Shown: one piece after another, positions 1 to 10,510 of the stretch
Layout: each line of letters begins with the position of its first letter
Position numbering within the stretch: position 1 is the stretch's first letter
Assembly: GCA_964036155.1 (NCBI GenBank)
Contig: OZ038423.1
Coordinates: forward strand, 20,165,249 to 20,229,248
DNA: 64,000 nt
Direction: 5' to 3'
Source: Diploscapter coronatus
Taxonomy: Eukaryota > Nematoda > Chromadorea > Rhabditida > Rhabditidae
Made by a program: the position numbers and the translations under genes
The notes under the pieces: model-generated
What the model was told of the DNA's origin: nothing
The model's input: the letters and a program-made list of their open reading frames with translations, nothing else
Databases searched by the model: none

Positions 1-704
1 GAGTGAAAATTTTAGACACAACAGAGGTGACTGGTGTACTCACAGAATCGAATTCCGATACAACACCCGCTCCAAGCAATGATGAAATGATGACAGAAGA
101 TGGACAGGCAAGCACACATCTGGATGCACAGATAGAGAAATCTGATGCGTTGTCTGCAAGCAGTGACAATGAACTGTCATCCTTCTATACGAACTCGTTC
201 ACAACTGCAATGTCGTCTGCAAGCAGCATCAGCAGCTCTGCTATCAATACAATCACACCTTCCTCCTCGTTTGTATCCTCCCCTCCAACTCTGTTCCCTC
301 TCCTCTTTCCTTTCCTTTCCTCTCCACCTCCCTCCACTTCAGCCTATCAGCCGCTCGATTTGTCCGATCTGCTCACCTCCACAGCCCAGCCTCCAGTGCC
401 CAATTCATTTTCAAGTTCATCATCCCAATCTTCTTCAGCCAATAACCCATTCTGGCTTCCACTTCCTTCTAATCCCTCCTCATCTCAATTATCGATATCC
501 TCTCCATCCAATTCGCCTTCAGAATCCCCTCATTCTCTGTCTGCAGCCCACAAACCACCTTCAAATGTAGTGAAGGCAGTCAAAACAGTCAAAATCAATT
601 TGAGCAATCTGAAGCCAGTCTCCTATTACAAAGGCGTGCCAATTAAGCCTGAGAATATCTGGATTCTTTCATTTCTAAAAAAAGACAAAGGCGATTCCCA
701 ATGA
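1..704 (+). CDS. 3' part of an unidentified Ser/Pro-rich protein
   Basis: A reading frame is open from the left edge to a TGA at 702-704, about 233 codons, so this is the last coding exon, or part of it, of a gene starting outside the window. The protein is dominated by Ser, Pro and Thr, with runs such as SSSSSQSSS and SSPPPSTS, and looks disordered. The end is more ordered and basic (VKAVKTVKINLSNLKPV, then YYKGVPIKPENIW) and stops with KKDKGDSQ. I see no catalytic motif or domain and do not recognise the family. It converges on the GNAT-JmjC gene, whose stop codon lies only 187 bases away on the other strand. Confidence 0.6.
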   Translation, partial: VKILDTTEVTGVLTESNSDTTPAPSNDEMMTEDGQASTHLDAQIEKSDALSASSDNELSSFYTNSFTTAMSSASSISSSAINTITPSSSFVSSPPTLFPLLFPFLSSPPPSTSAYQPLDLSDLLTSTAQPPVPNSFSSSSSQSSSANNPFWLPLPSNPSSSQLSISSPSNSPSESPHSLSAAHKPPSNVVKAVKTVKINLSNLKPVSYYKGVPIKPENIWILSFLKKDKGDSQ

Positions 705-890
705 TTATTGCTCCTTCTGTCTTTCAAACACTAGCTCTTTCTAAGGAGTATTCGATTCCTCGGTTATTGTTGTCTGTATAAATTGGTTGGGTAGATGAAT
801 ACATATGAATTCGTTTAGTCTTTTTTATGAATCGTTATAATTGTCCAGTTTAAATCCTACTAATGCTCAAAATCAGATCTATTTGAAGAA

Positions 891-3800
891 CTATAAAAGT
901 TGATCTTCCTTATCGAACCAAAAGGAAAGCGAAACAGACGGATCAAGGGATCGTACGTAGTGCCACCATCTGAATCGATCATAAACTAATTTACATTTCT
1001 TTCATCAAATAATTTAAAGTAGCTTACTTTTTGGGAATGTAGAGCAAATCGCCCGACTGCACTACTCCATCCCAGCAGACAGCTGATGCGAATAAAGGAT
1101 ATTTGTGCAGATCTGGTTGCGATACGTCTACCTGAAATACAAATCATTAGGCTCAGTAAGGTAGAAATTTATAGGCAGAGAGTAAATTCCTCGAAAAAAT
1201 AAATACTATCCTCCTAAGGCTTTGAAGTGGGTATTTTCCTTTCCGAAAGTGTTCCTCCCTATCAAACGCTATTTCACCCTTCTCTTTTTTCCAGTTTTGT
1301 GAGGATTGTAATCACCTCAAACCTTTGACAGAAATGTACTCACTCGTGGGAGGAAAGTACTCGCAGCCAAATTTATAAAGAAAAGTTAGTATTTATATCT
1401 AACACATTTCTTCCATGTAGATGGAACAGGTATGTTTCAATTGAAATGAAAAAGTCAGGAGTGAACGAATTTGAGAAATGCTTCTCTACTTCGAAATAGT
1501 TGAGTCGAAAAATTGATATCTACTTTCGCATTATATTTTAGCTGATAAAGACTCACTACGAATCTATTCACTTTTTATCGTTCGATAAAAATCTATTGCA
1601 ATATTTACCTGACTAGTGTTAGACAACATTCCCTCAATCGGATAAACATGATCAGTTTGATGTGGTGAAATAAGACGAAGAAATTTTGAGCCAATCACCT
1701 GAAAGAGGGAAATTATGATTTTTAGAAAGTGAAAAGTGATTTTTTTTCAAAAATTCAATGTCCAATTAATCCTAATGAGCTCTTTTCTTGCATAATATTC
1801 ACGTTTCACATAAAACTAGCATCTTTTTTTTTTAGCAATATTCATATTTAATCCCCCGATTTGAAAAAAATCCAAATGTTTTTTTAATGTTTAATAGTGA
1901 ATAAATGAATTGGAATGTCAACCTGTACGAATAGATTGTGTCTTGGATCAGTATGCAGAGGAGATACAGTTGCCCGTGGCCCGATCCAAGCATTCACATC
2001 GACCTGATTGGGATTGTTTTGAGCAATGAGTGCCGGAATCGACACGTCGTCTCGCAACTGAGGCAGCTGTTCGAGCAGTCTGTGCTGTGCCAGATAGTAC
2101 GGCTTCTGCAAGTTGTGTTAGAAATAATGCTTAGCGTTGTTGCTAGTAGTAGCTTAATTACTCTAATTCTATTTGTAGGTTGATTAATCTGATAATAGTC
2201 AATAAGTGGGGCAGGAGGAGCTCCCGATATTTTTTGAAAAAAAAAAAATCCCTTATAAACCCCGGCACGAATATGCGAAAACATCTCCTTTGATCAAATT
2301 TAATTAAGGCATTTTGATGTGAAAGAAGCGAAGCGATATTTTTAAATTCTCGCGGATTCGCAAAATTTTAATGAAAATCGGAAAGAATAGGGAAATTAAT
2401 AGAAATAAAATTAAGGAATAAAGCAATTCCTTACAAGTTGTATCATCACTTTAGAGAAGATTGGTGAAAAACTTGTTTTAGTTTTTAGTTTTAGCGCATT
2501 AGAGCAGTTTAGGGTTCAGATTATTTTAAGAGTGAATGTCAGCAAAAACCAAAGTCTTAGCAAAGGGGGTGTTTCCAGGGGTCCTCAGATCTGGCTGATT
2601 TGCACATCATTTGTTCAGTTTTTCACGCTGATTCTCGTGGTACTATTCGTTTTTCATAAAAATTATCGTATGCAGGATTACGGTAACCTAAAGTTTTGAC
2701 AGATCCGACCTCGGGAAAAAATTCATAACTTTCTTATTTGTGGACTAAATCGAACGAGGTTTTCAGTATTGGATAGCCCACAAAAAACTCTACAAATAAT
2801 GTAACTACGACCACTTGCTATCATCAATAACTTCCCGCCAAAAAAGTAATTTCCGAAAAAGTGACCCTGGCTGACTGCAGTTTTTCAATTTTTTACCCAG
2901 ATTAGAGTCCGATACCCCGGCTGGAAACAGGTTTATTTTGTAGAGAATTCAATTCTGCATCAGAATTTGTAAAAAATTTCAGAAAATCGAATGGTCGAAA
3001 CCATGAAAAATGCGTAAAACCAGTGCATTCCTATATAGAATTTCAAACTTTGACTCCCCGTAACTTTCTTATTTGTGAAGCAAATCGAATACGACTTTTT
3101 ACATTAGATAGCCCATGAAAAATACCTCATTTTATCTAATTATGCCCATTTTTGAAAATTGATAATTCGGCGGGAAAATTTAAAAATTCGAAAAAGGTAA
3201 CATTTTCGAATTTTTATCTTGTCGCAGTTTTTCGATTTTTTGCCCAAACTAGAGTTCGATACCCCAGCTGGAAATAGGCTTATTTTGTAGAGAATTCAAT
3301 TCTGCATCTGAATATGTAAAAATTTTCAAAAAATCGAATGGTCGAAATCACGAAAAATGCGTCCGAACGCGTAAAACCAGGGTGATTATTGTATAGTGTC
3401 AACTTTGATCCCTCATAACTTTCTTATTTCTGAACCAAATTTCATGATTATTTTTTTATTCGATAGCATTTAGTTTCTAGGTTATCAGACAATAAAATAA
3501 GAACTTTTGAATATCAACTCCTGCAGAAATGCGCACCTTTCGCGTCATAATTGGGTACTTTTTGGCTCGTACTATCTTTACGCTAAATGACGTTGGAAAA
3601 ATTTGTACCTCCAGTATGTTGTGTAGATTGACATGGTGAACAACATTCGTTTCAGGACTGATCTCGGATTCACATTCGTATGAGTTCCAGAATTTTTTGA
3701 AGTACGATGGCCAAACTCAGCATTATGCCTTTTTATACATTATTTTCAAAAATTCATATCTCCCTGTGTGTGCACATTCTAGAAGAAGTCCTGGAACAAA

Positions 3801-6800
3801 AGTTGATCAACTTGAACAGCTCTACATGATTCTATGAAAAATTCCGATGTTAACTCACATTACCATTGTAAACACAGTACGGGTACATGGGGTAATTTAG
3901 GCTAATTTTTCCTGCCAAAATTAATTTCTAAAATGTTTATTTTTATTTTTACTTTATTCTCCTATTCAAGATTTACAAAATAAAAATATAATCATGAAAT
4001 TTGGTTCAGAAATAAGAAAGTTATGGAGAGTCAAAGTTGAAACTATGCAATAATCATCCTGGTTTTACGCGTTCAGACGCATTTTTCGTGGTTTCGACCA
4101 TTCGATTTTCTGAAATTTTTTACAAATTCTGATGCAGAATTGAATTCTCTACAAAATAAACCTGTTTCCAGCCGGGGTATCGGACTCTAATCTGGGTAAA
4201 AAATTGAAAAACTGCAGTCAGCCAGGGTCACTTTTTCGGAAATTACTTTTTTGGCGGGAAGTTATTGATGATAGCAAGTGGTCGTAGTTACATTATTTGT
4301 AGAGTTTTTTGTGGGCTATCCAATACTGAAAACCTCGTTCGATTTAGTCCACAAATAAGAAAGTTATGAATTTTTTCCCGAGGTCGGATCTGTCAAAACT
4401 TTAGGTTACCGTAATCCTGCATACGATCATTTTCATGAAAAACGAATAGCACCACGAGAATCAGCGTGAAAAACTGAACAATATATATGTAAATCAGCCA
4501 AATCGACAGACCCCTGGAAATATCGACTTTGGTCCTTACTGACATTTACTCTTAAGGAAGTTATTTCTGTTTGACAAGACATATTTTCCAATTTAAAAAT
4601 TTTAAAACTACCTGATTTTTAACTTCTTTTTCATGCTGATTCGAAATCGCCACTTCAGTTCTTTTGATTTCGTTGAAAAGGACGGAACACTGGAAAGATG
4701 AATAAGAAGTTAGAAAAAGAGAGCATCAATACTGGTTGAAGAAGTTGCGTCCAGTCGGAATCTGAATAGGAAGAGCCGATTTCGAGAGGCACTGTGCGAT
4801 CCCTCAACACGTCAATCAGGTAATCGAATCTGGAAACTTTTTCTCAACAAATTTCAAAGACAGGTTATATTCTGCTAAAATTAAAACTAAGTTGAAACGG
4901 CTTATTATTTAGATTATTAGCCTGGAAGATGTATTGTTTTGGGTTCGAAATATTTGAATATAAGAAGGGTAAGAAATAGATAAATGAAGGTAAACTCACG
5001 TCCAGGGACGTCGAAGCAGGTGCATTTGGGACAGAAAATCCCTCACTATGATGGGCTCTTCCACTGTTGTGTTCGTCAGGATCTGTTCCTCCAAATCACT
5101 TACTGTTCCTATTCGAATTAACTTGCAGTTTGACAGAGTAGAAGGGACAGCAGAGGCAGGGCAAATTACGTCCAACTAAATATCAATTATCTATAATTGC
5201 TTCAAAATTGTAGATGTTAGATTATTCAATGACAATTGAAAAGCAACGATCATTCTTTACACAGGAATAAAGATAATGCCTGTTAAACGTCTGCATATTA
5301 CACTCAAAAATATGTTTCTACTGTAACTTTAGAAAATTTATGTTCATGTTTAGCAGACAAGTTTACACCAACTTATGCAAGATTATTCTTATTCCTCCTC
5401 ATCAAGCAATCGAATTGCCACATTTGTAAATTTAAAATTGAAACAAAGAATCAAAGCTCTTTTCGACCTTGAATGCATTCCTCTCCGAGTCAGTCCTCGT
5501 TGCCCTGATAGTTTCAGCCAACTCATCTGCATATTCAACCAGTCCGATGTCCTTGTCTGATCTGCCCATCAGCAATCCTTTGTCTGCTGCACTCAATGCT
5601 TCTTTCTGAGAGTTAACAATATTCTTTACGAGAAAAGATGAAAAATTCAACCAGATTCTGTTCGTAGTTGGCAATTCGCTTGGCCTTGTAGAGCGATATG
5701 ATTGCGTAGAATTTGCGCCATTCCTCATCGACTTCGGAATAATGACCTGAATTTGTTACGATCTTTCATTATCTTGACAAGTAAATGCGCATTCGATTCA
5801 AGGGGGACAAAATGAACCTCGCTCATTATTTTCAAGTTAAGAACAAAAAATTTCATCTCTTGAAATCGTGCATTTATGACGCGGTATGCATTAATAGACA
5901 CTTCAATTGAGATTTTATCTTCCAAATCTAACTTAATTTTTCCCATTATAAAGTCTGTAAGAACATGCCTTTCTGACATTAATTTTCAAAACATTGTTTT
6001 CACAATTAAAAATCATCTTACCAACATTCAGCCTTTCCCAGCCGACGTCGAATAGATATTCTTCGTTCTTTCTTGCTGAATCAGATGAATTCTTCTCACG
6101 AAATAGTCAGACATTTTTTCTTACCCGATTTGCAGTCTCCAGCAGATATCGCGCTTGCATAATTCATGAGTGCAGCAATCAGAGGCCGACCGATTTTGGA
6201 TTCATCGAGCAGATATGGCAGAGCACACAGATGCGTGTATTTCTGAAACAGGTCATTAGAGATCAACTGTAAAATAAAATAAACCTCACGTTGCAACTCC
6301 TCGATGATGTTCTGCTGGGTTTGTGGATCATCGCAGCTTCCAGGAATGAAATTATCTTTCTGTTCCGGATTCACTGTCAGCATTGATTGGAGAAATCTGA
6401 AAGTAAAAAATAAGTGGTTTTTTTTATCAACTTCATACCCGTCCTTCTGATTTCGAAATGGAGGGAACATGATTGTCTTGTGCAGAATGTTGACTTCATC
6501 GAGAAATTCGTCCGAAACACAAACGAATCTGGAGAAATTGGTGAATTTTACAAGAATAAAATGTCTCCTGTACAACTCCCCAGTTATTTTTCTTATGTCT
6601 CTCACTTGTCTACACTCCCTAGTCCTAAAGTCTGGTGATTTATTTTTGTTTTAATACTTTTTGCTAATTTTTCGGACTTTTCTCGTCGAGGATGGATGAA
6701 GAACTAAATGAGGATCTCAAAAATGGGTCTTATCTAGTTTTAATCAGTAGATAAAAATGGCTGTGATTCCAGTAAATACTAAACAAATACCCCAATTTGC

Positions 6801-7862
6801 TGTAGAAAGGAATGGTCTGCGACTGAGCGTGCGCCACAATCAGTCTGTTCGGATGTCTTCTAATCGCCTCTTCAACTGCAGCTTTCATCATCCATTTGCC
6901 TTCTCCCTTGCAGCGCCATTCCTGAACGACAACAATATTCTAATTGCGAGTAAATTATTCGAATAAATCTTTTGCCTCTTAATATTCTGTATTATCTTAC
7001 CTTCTACATGAATTCACTAGCACTTAATTAATTAACTTAAAATTTCACTAACGCTACCATTCTGATGGCCACTCGCTCCAATTTAATGCACCATTCGTGG
7101 TCGCGAAGTCGAAAGCAGCCAATGGCATCTGAAATTATATTGACGGAGATTAGAAACTTTTATTCAAATATTTTTCCCTTCATAGCCCGATAAACTAGAT
7201 CAGTGGCGCTACAATGACTGAAAAGATGTAGAACATAATTGAAAATCGTTCTGCACAAGATTATCTTGGATTTGAATTTAAACAGGATAACTCAGAAACT
7301 GATTTTTGAAAATTGTTTCCTAATTGGTTCTGGTTCACAAAGGAAGGCTCCGAAGTGCCAATCGCCAAATCGGCCAAATTGGGCCTTGAAATTTGCGCCT
7401 TGATTAGAATAATCGCTGATTGGTATAGGTTGCTCTGGCTGATATCGGCTTTCACATCCAGTTTCCGGACCAGAAGTGGACCCAAAATGATTAAAATCAC
7501 GATTTTTGGAAATTCAACTTTGACAGCCTTAATTATAAAGTCATAAAATCGCGAAATTAGTATAACGAAAATTGAGTTTCCAGATATTTGCAAGAGAAAA
7601 ATCAATAACGAGAGCGATACAAATTCAAACAGCAGAGGAATGTTACCTTTTCCACCGTGGATCCAAACGAAATGTCGGCTTTCTTCTTCCTCCTTGGCTA
7701 CGAATTCGTCGTCTTCGCTGATTCTTTGCTCGACGCAAAATACCTGAAGAGTATTGAAATGAATAGGAATAAACATTTAAAAGATGGCTTCCAAACCTCT
7801 TTCCGAATGGAAATGTAGTCGTTGAAGAGACTCTCTGTAGGCGTCACTTCTCGCAGCGCCAT
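891..7862 (-). CDS. KDM8: GNAT acetyltransferase fused to KDM8/JMJD5-like JmjC oxygenase
   Basis: Seventeen exons (7797-7862, 7647-7743, 7058-7128, 6791-6921, 6439-6528, 6285-6396, 6125-6242, 6022-6075, 5652-5746, 5468-5605, 5000-5175, 4733-4829, 4612-4689, 1923-2105, 1609-1698, 1028-1131, 891-969) give 592 aa with all phases matching. Residues 1 to about 150 are an ElaA-like GNAT domain: VFCVEQR, then KLERVAI, the acetyl-CoA loop RCKGEG (81-86), IPFYSKLGF and an ILHKTIMF end. Residues 190 to 592 match KDM8/JMJD5: helical part with GWERLNVGHYSEVDEEWRKF, then RTVPLEIGSSYSDSDW, YYLAQHRLLEQLPQL and the JmjC core. The iron triad is complete: H492-x-D494 in PLHTDPRHN and H570 in WWHYVRSL. KDM8 is a nuclear 2-oxoglutarate/Fe(II) enzyme reported as arginyl hydroxylase and histone-tail protease/demethylase. 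The intron at 2106-4611 carries a 2-kb inverted-repeat element. The GNAT-KDM8 join is a 42-nt intron (6397-6438) in frame both spliced and retained. Confidence 0.85.
2526..4555. mobile_element. 2.0-kb foldback (inverted-repeat) element in a KDM8 intron
   Basis: From 2530 inward the left arm is mirrored by the right arm ending at 4551. For example the stretch with GATTACGGTAACCTAAAGTT near 2677 reappears inverted near 4400. Ends are GAGTGAATGTCAG on the left and the inverse of GAGTAAATGTCAG on the right, each flanked by TTAA (2526-2529 and 4552-4555). The left arm also contains an internal direct duplication (about 2870-3060 against 3220-3400). The centre, about 3480-3990, is not mirrored and has no coding frame. 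This is a non-autonomous element; the TTAA flanks recall the piggyBac target site, but the terminal bases are not typical of piggyBac. Related pieces lie at 28745-28976, 35510-35695 and 48470-49260. Confidence 0.8.
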
Positions 7863-8136
7863 TTCACTAGAGAGAAGTTCTGAATTTCAAAAATGAATTT
7901 AATTAAGCAAAAAATCAAACACTGAAATGAATTCATCTGACGGAAAATTTGAAAATGAACTTTGCAAAGTGGGCGTGTTGCGTCTTTTTCTTTGCTCCCC
8001 TATTCATTTTAAATGCTCTTTCTCCCTGTATCTGTTTGGCATTTTCTGTTTATCATTACTCACACTTCTTGCGCTACTTCAGCTGTTTCGTCGTTTCGTC
8101 TTTTTTGTTGGATTTGGTCAATTTCCTTGTGCAGAA
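7863..8136. promoter_or_regulatory. Divergent promoter region of GNAT-KDM8 and ZDHHC24-like genes
   Basis: The two start codons (7862 on minus, 8137 on plus) are 274 bases apart and point away from each other. The interval holds TTGCAAAGTGGGCGTG at 7962-7977, a 16-base word that recurs inverted at 50884-50899 ahead of another gene, and a pyrimidine-rich run. AG acceptor-like ends lie just ahead of both ATGs (TTGTGCAG before 8135 on plus; AAATTCAG about 20 nt before the minus ATG). Confidence 0.45.
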
Positions 8137-10212
8137 ATGAAGCTGTCGACATTGCTGGGCAATGAAGACTGTCAGGGACTGCAGCACAGACTTTGGAGAC
8201 TCGTTCCTCAGCAGACACAAGATATTGTATGTTTTACTCGATTTTAAGGAGGAACTGATAAAATCGCGATAATGCTACGAAATTCATTTTCCAGAATAGG
8301 GATTTTGGATTAGGTCTAACGATGCTAGGATGCACCTCTTGATACCGAAATGAAAGTTGCAAATAAATGCGATTTTATCTTGCAGAAACTTCTAGATTTA
8401 GCTTACCCCCTACAACCTAAGTGAAGGAAATCGATTAAAAAACTCGATGAAGATGCAGCGTTTAAAATTAAATCAGCTCAAATATTTTTGATTCCAAAAT
8501 CGGAACTCGGGAGCTCAAAGACCTTTGAATTACATTCTCTTTTCTGAATCCCAATTTTAGCGTTTGTTTTTCATACCTGCGAAATTCAACGCTTTCCTTC
8601 AGATCGCGACAGGCATTCTGCTGATCTTCCTTCCACTGTGGTATTTCCTGCACTTCTTCGTCATTCTCCCCACTTGGTATCCTGCGTTCGGAGAAGGTAT
8701 TCAGGTTTATTTTCCCATCTTCATTCTATATTCCTCCTTCCAGCATGGGTGATTCGTGCAGTTCCCTATGCGTTCTTCATCTTCAACGTCTACATCAACT
8801 GGTCATTCATGATGTATCACGGCCCGAATGGCAGGAACACAGTGCTCCCCAATGTGGTCACTCCTGGATTTAAGTAAGTGTCCAGCGAAAAAGTTACCGA
8901 GCGTATTGGAGATACTGATTAAAGCTGCTCATTACGGCTCACCAATATCTGCCTATGCCCCCGGGAGCTTGTTCGCTGACTATTTATTCAGTCTTGAGAA
9001 CATTTTTTACTTCTAAAGAGTAGAAATGAAAATAGCCCTATAAAAAGCGGGGGTATAAAACAAAAATTCTCTTCAATCCTATTCCAATACTCGTTCATAT
9101 TATTAAATCTTACGAGCCATTCCAGATTCTGTCACCACTGCCAAACGAATGCCCCTCCCCGCTCGCACCACTGTCCAGTCTGCAATGTCTGCATCCTCAA
9201 AAGAGATCATCACAACTCGTTCGGCGGCGTGTGTGTGGGTCATTTCAATCACAGGTTGGATGTCCTCTTCCGTCAATCGAATATGTCATCTCTTTCAGAT
9301 ACTTCATCGCTGCGATTCTGCATTTCTGGCTTATTTCACTCATTTTCCTCAGGTATATTTTGTATACTTATCAATTTGTGAATCTAGTTATATTGTGTTT
9401 ATAGCTACTCGATCAGTTTCGTGTCCCTGCAGCTGGAAGGGGGCATCACGGTCGGTCGACTCTGGCAGATATTCATCCCTCACGTCGCATTTGCATTCAG
9501 GTACTTTTAAAATCACATACTAGAAAAGAACTCCTTCCAAAATGCTTAGAATACGATTGCAGATTCCTGACCCTGCATCAGTTTGTATGCGTTCTGATGA
9601 TGGCATTCAACATGACCATTCTGGCCTTCGCCACCTACCTCGTCAGCGCTCAGGCTTTCTGCTTATGGAAAGGTCAAACCAGGGTCGAATATCTCATGGT
9701 AAGACAAAGTTTCGATTCTTTTAAATTCATTAATTTTTGTCTTACAACGATATCGAATTATGACTTGGCATGGACGATGTTTCCGAGGTTTTAAAATTGA
9801 TTTGTTCGATTAATTCTTTGAAATTGAAAGTCCGAATTTTCAATAAGCTCGATTGGATGAGTACCAAGGGCGATACGGTATTTCGATTCTGAAAATGTTC
9901 GAAGATCAATTCCGATTGATTCCAGCTCAGGTTTTTTTCAAAATTCAATTACGTCTCACCCCTGATGAGTACTACATAGATCTCCATTTAGCCTTCTCGT
10001 GCATATCAAATCATTTTTGTAGTTTTTTTAAAGATGAAAATTTGCAGGACATCCACGCATTCAATCTGGGACTGCTGGAGAACATTCGACAGACCTGCGG
10101 AAGCCGCTGGTTCCTCATCGCAATCAGCCCTGTGATCTCCAGTCCTCTGCCCTCCAATGGCCTGTCCTTCCACTCCAAAGAATATGCTCGAGAAGCCACT
10201 AAGAGCCTCTAA
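8137..10212 (+). CDS. ZDHHC24: ZDHHC24-like DHHC-family membrane protein with DHHN in place of DHHC
   Basis: Eight exons (8137-8226, 8603-8696, 8744-8873, 9126-9254, 9299-9352, 9405-9500, 9563-9698, 10048-10212) encode 297 aa. Hydrophobic segments flank a cysteine-rich domain (residues 107-145) with the usual zinc ligands, C-x2-C, HHCPVC and CILKRDHH, but the catalytic cysteine position is Asn135: GAT CAT CAC AAC reads DHHN. The C-terminal end, with CLWKGQT and SPLPSNGLSF, matches the ZDHHC24 branch of protein S-palmitoyltransferases, which act in Golgi/ER membranes. Loss of the acyl-accepting cysteine predicts no autoacylation and so no ordinary transferase activity; it could be a pseudoenzyme or scaffold. 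An AATAAA at 10458-10463 could end the message. It is divergent from the GNAT-KDM8 gene. Confidence 0.85.
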
Positions 10213-10457
10213 GTCGTCTGCCTTTGCCATAATCAGTCAATTTGTACATAACGCCCTCTTCACACGATGACAGGTCACTTCTATCATTCTCCGTTTACAT
10301 CTATCAATCAGTTCTTCTCTCAAATCAGCTATTTCTCAGCCCACATCAACAGGAATCTCATTCTACTTATTTAGTCACTGACTGAGAACTATTGTTTCGC
10401 AACCTTATTTTCGATCTAGTCTAGTAATATTAACTTTAAACAATTTTGCCATCAAAG

Positions 10458-10463
10458 AATAAA
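10458..10463 (+). terminator. Poly(A) signal AATAAA
   Basis: Exact AATAAA about 245 bases after the ZDHHC24-like stop codon, in the short gap before the convergent PCID2 gene. Confidence 0.4.
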
Positions 10464-10510
10464 TAATTTATGAAAAATCAACGAAATGAAATGTAAGTAA
10501 CAGTAATAAG

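Noticed and set aside
145..570. Second open frame overlapping the Ser/Pro-rich exon
   Set aside because: A shadow of the longer frame; its Leu/His/Pro-rich product is what a shifted Ser/Pro exon would give.
7261..7776. 171-codon minus-strand frame
   Set aside because: It reads through an intron of the GNAT-KDM8 gene; only its 7647-7743 part fits the GNAT family.
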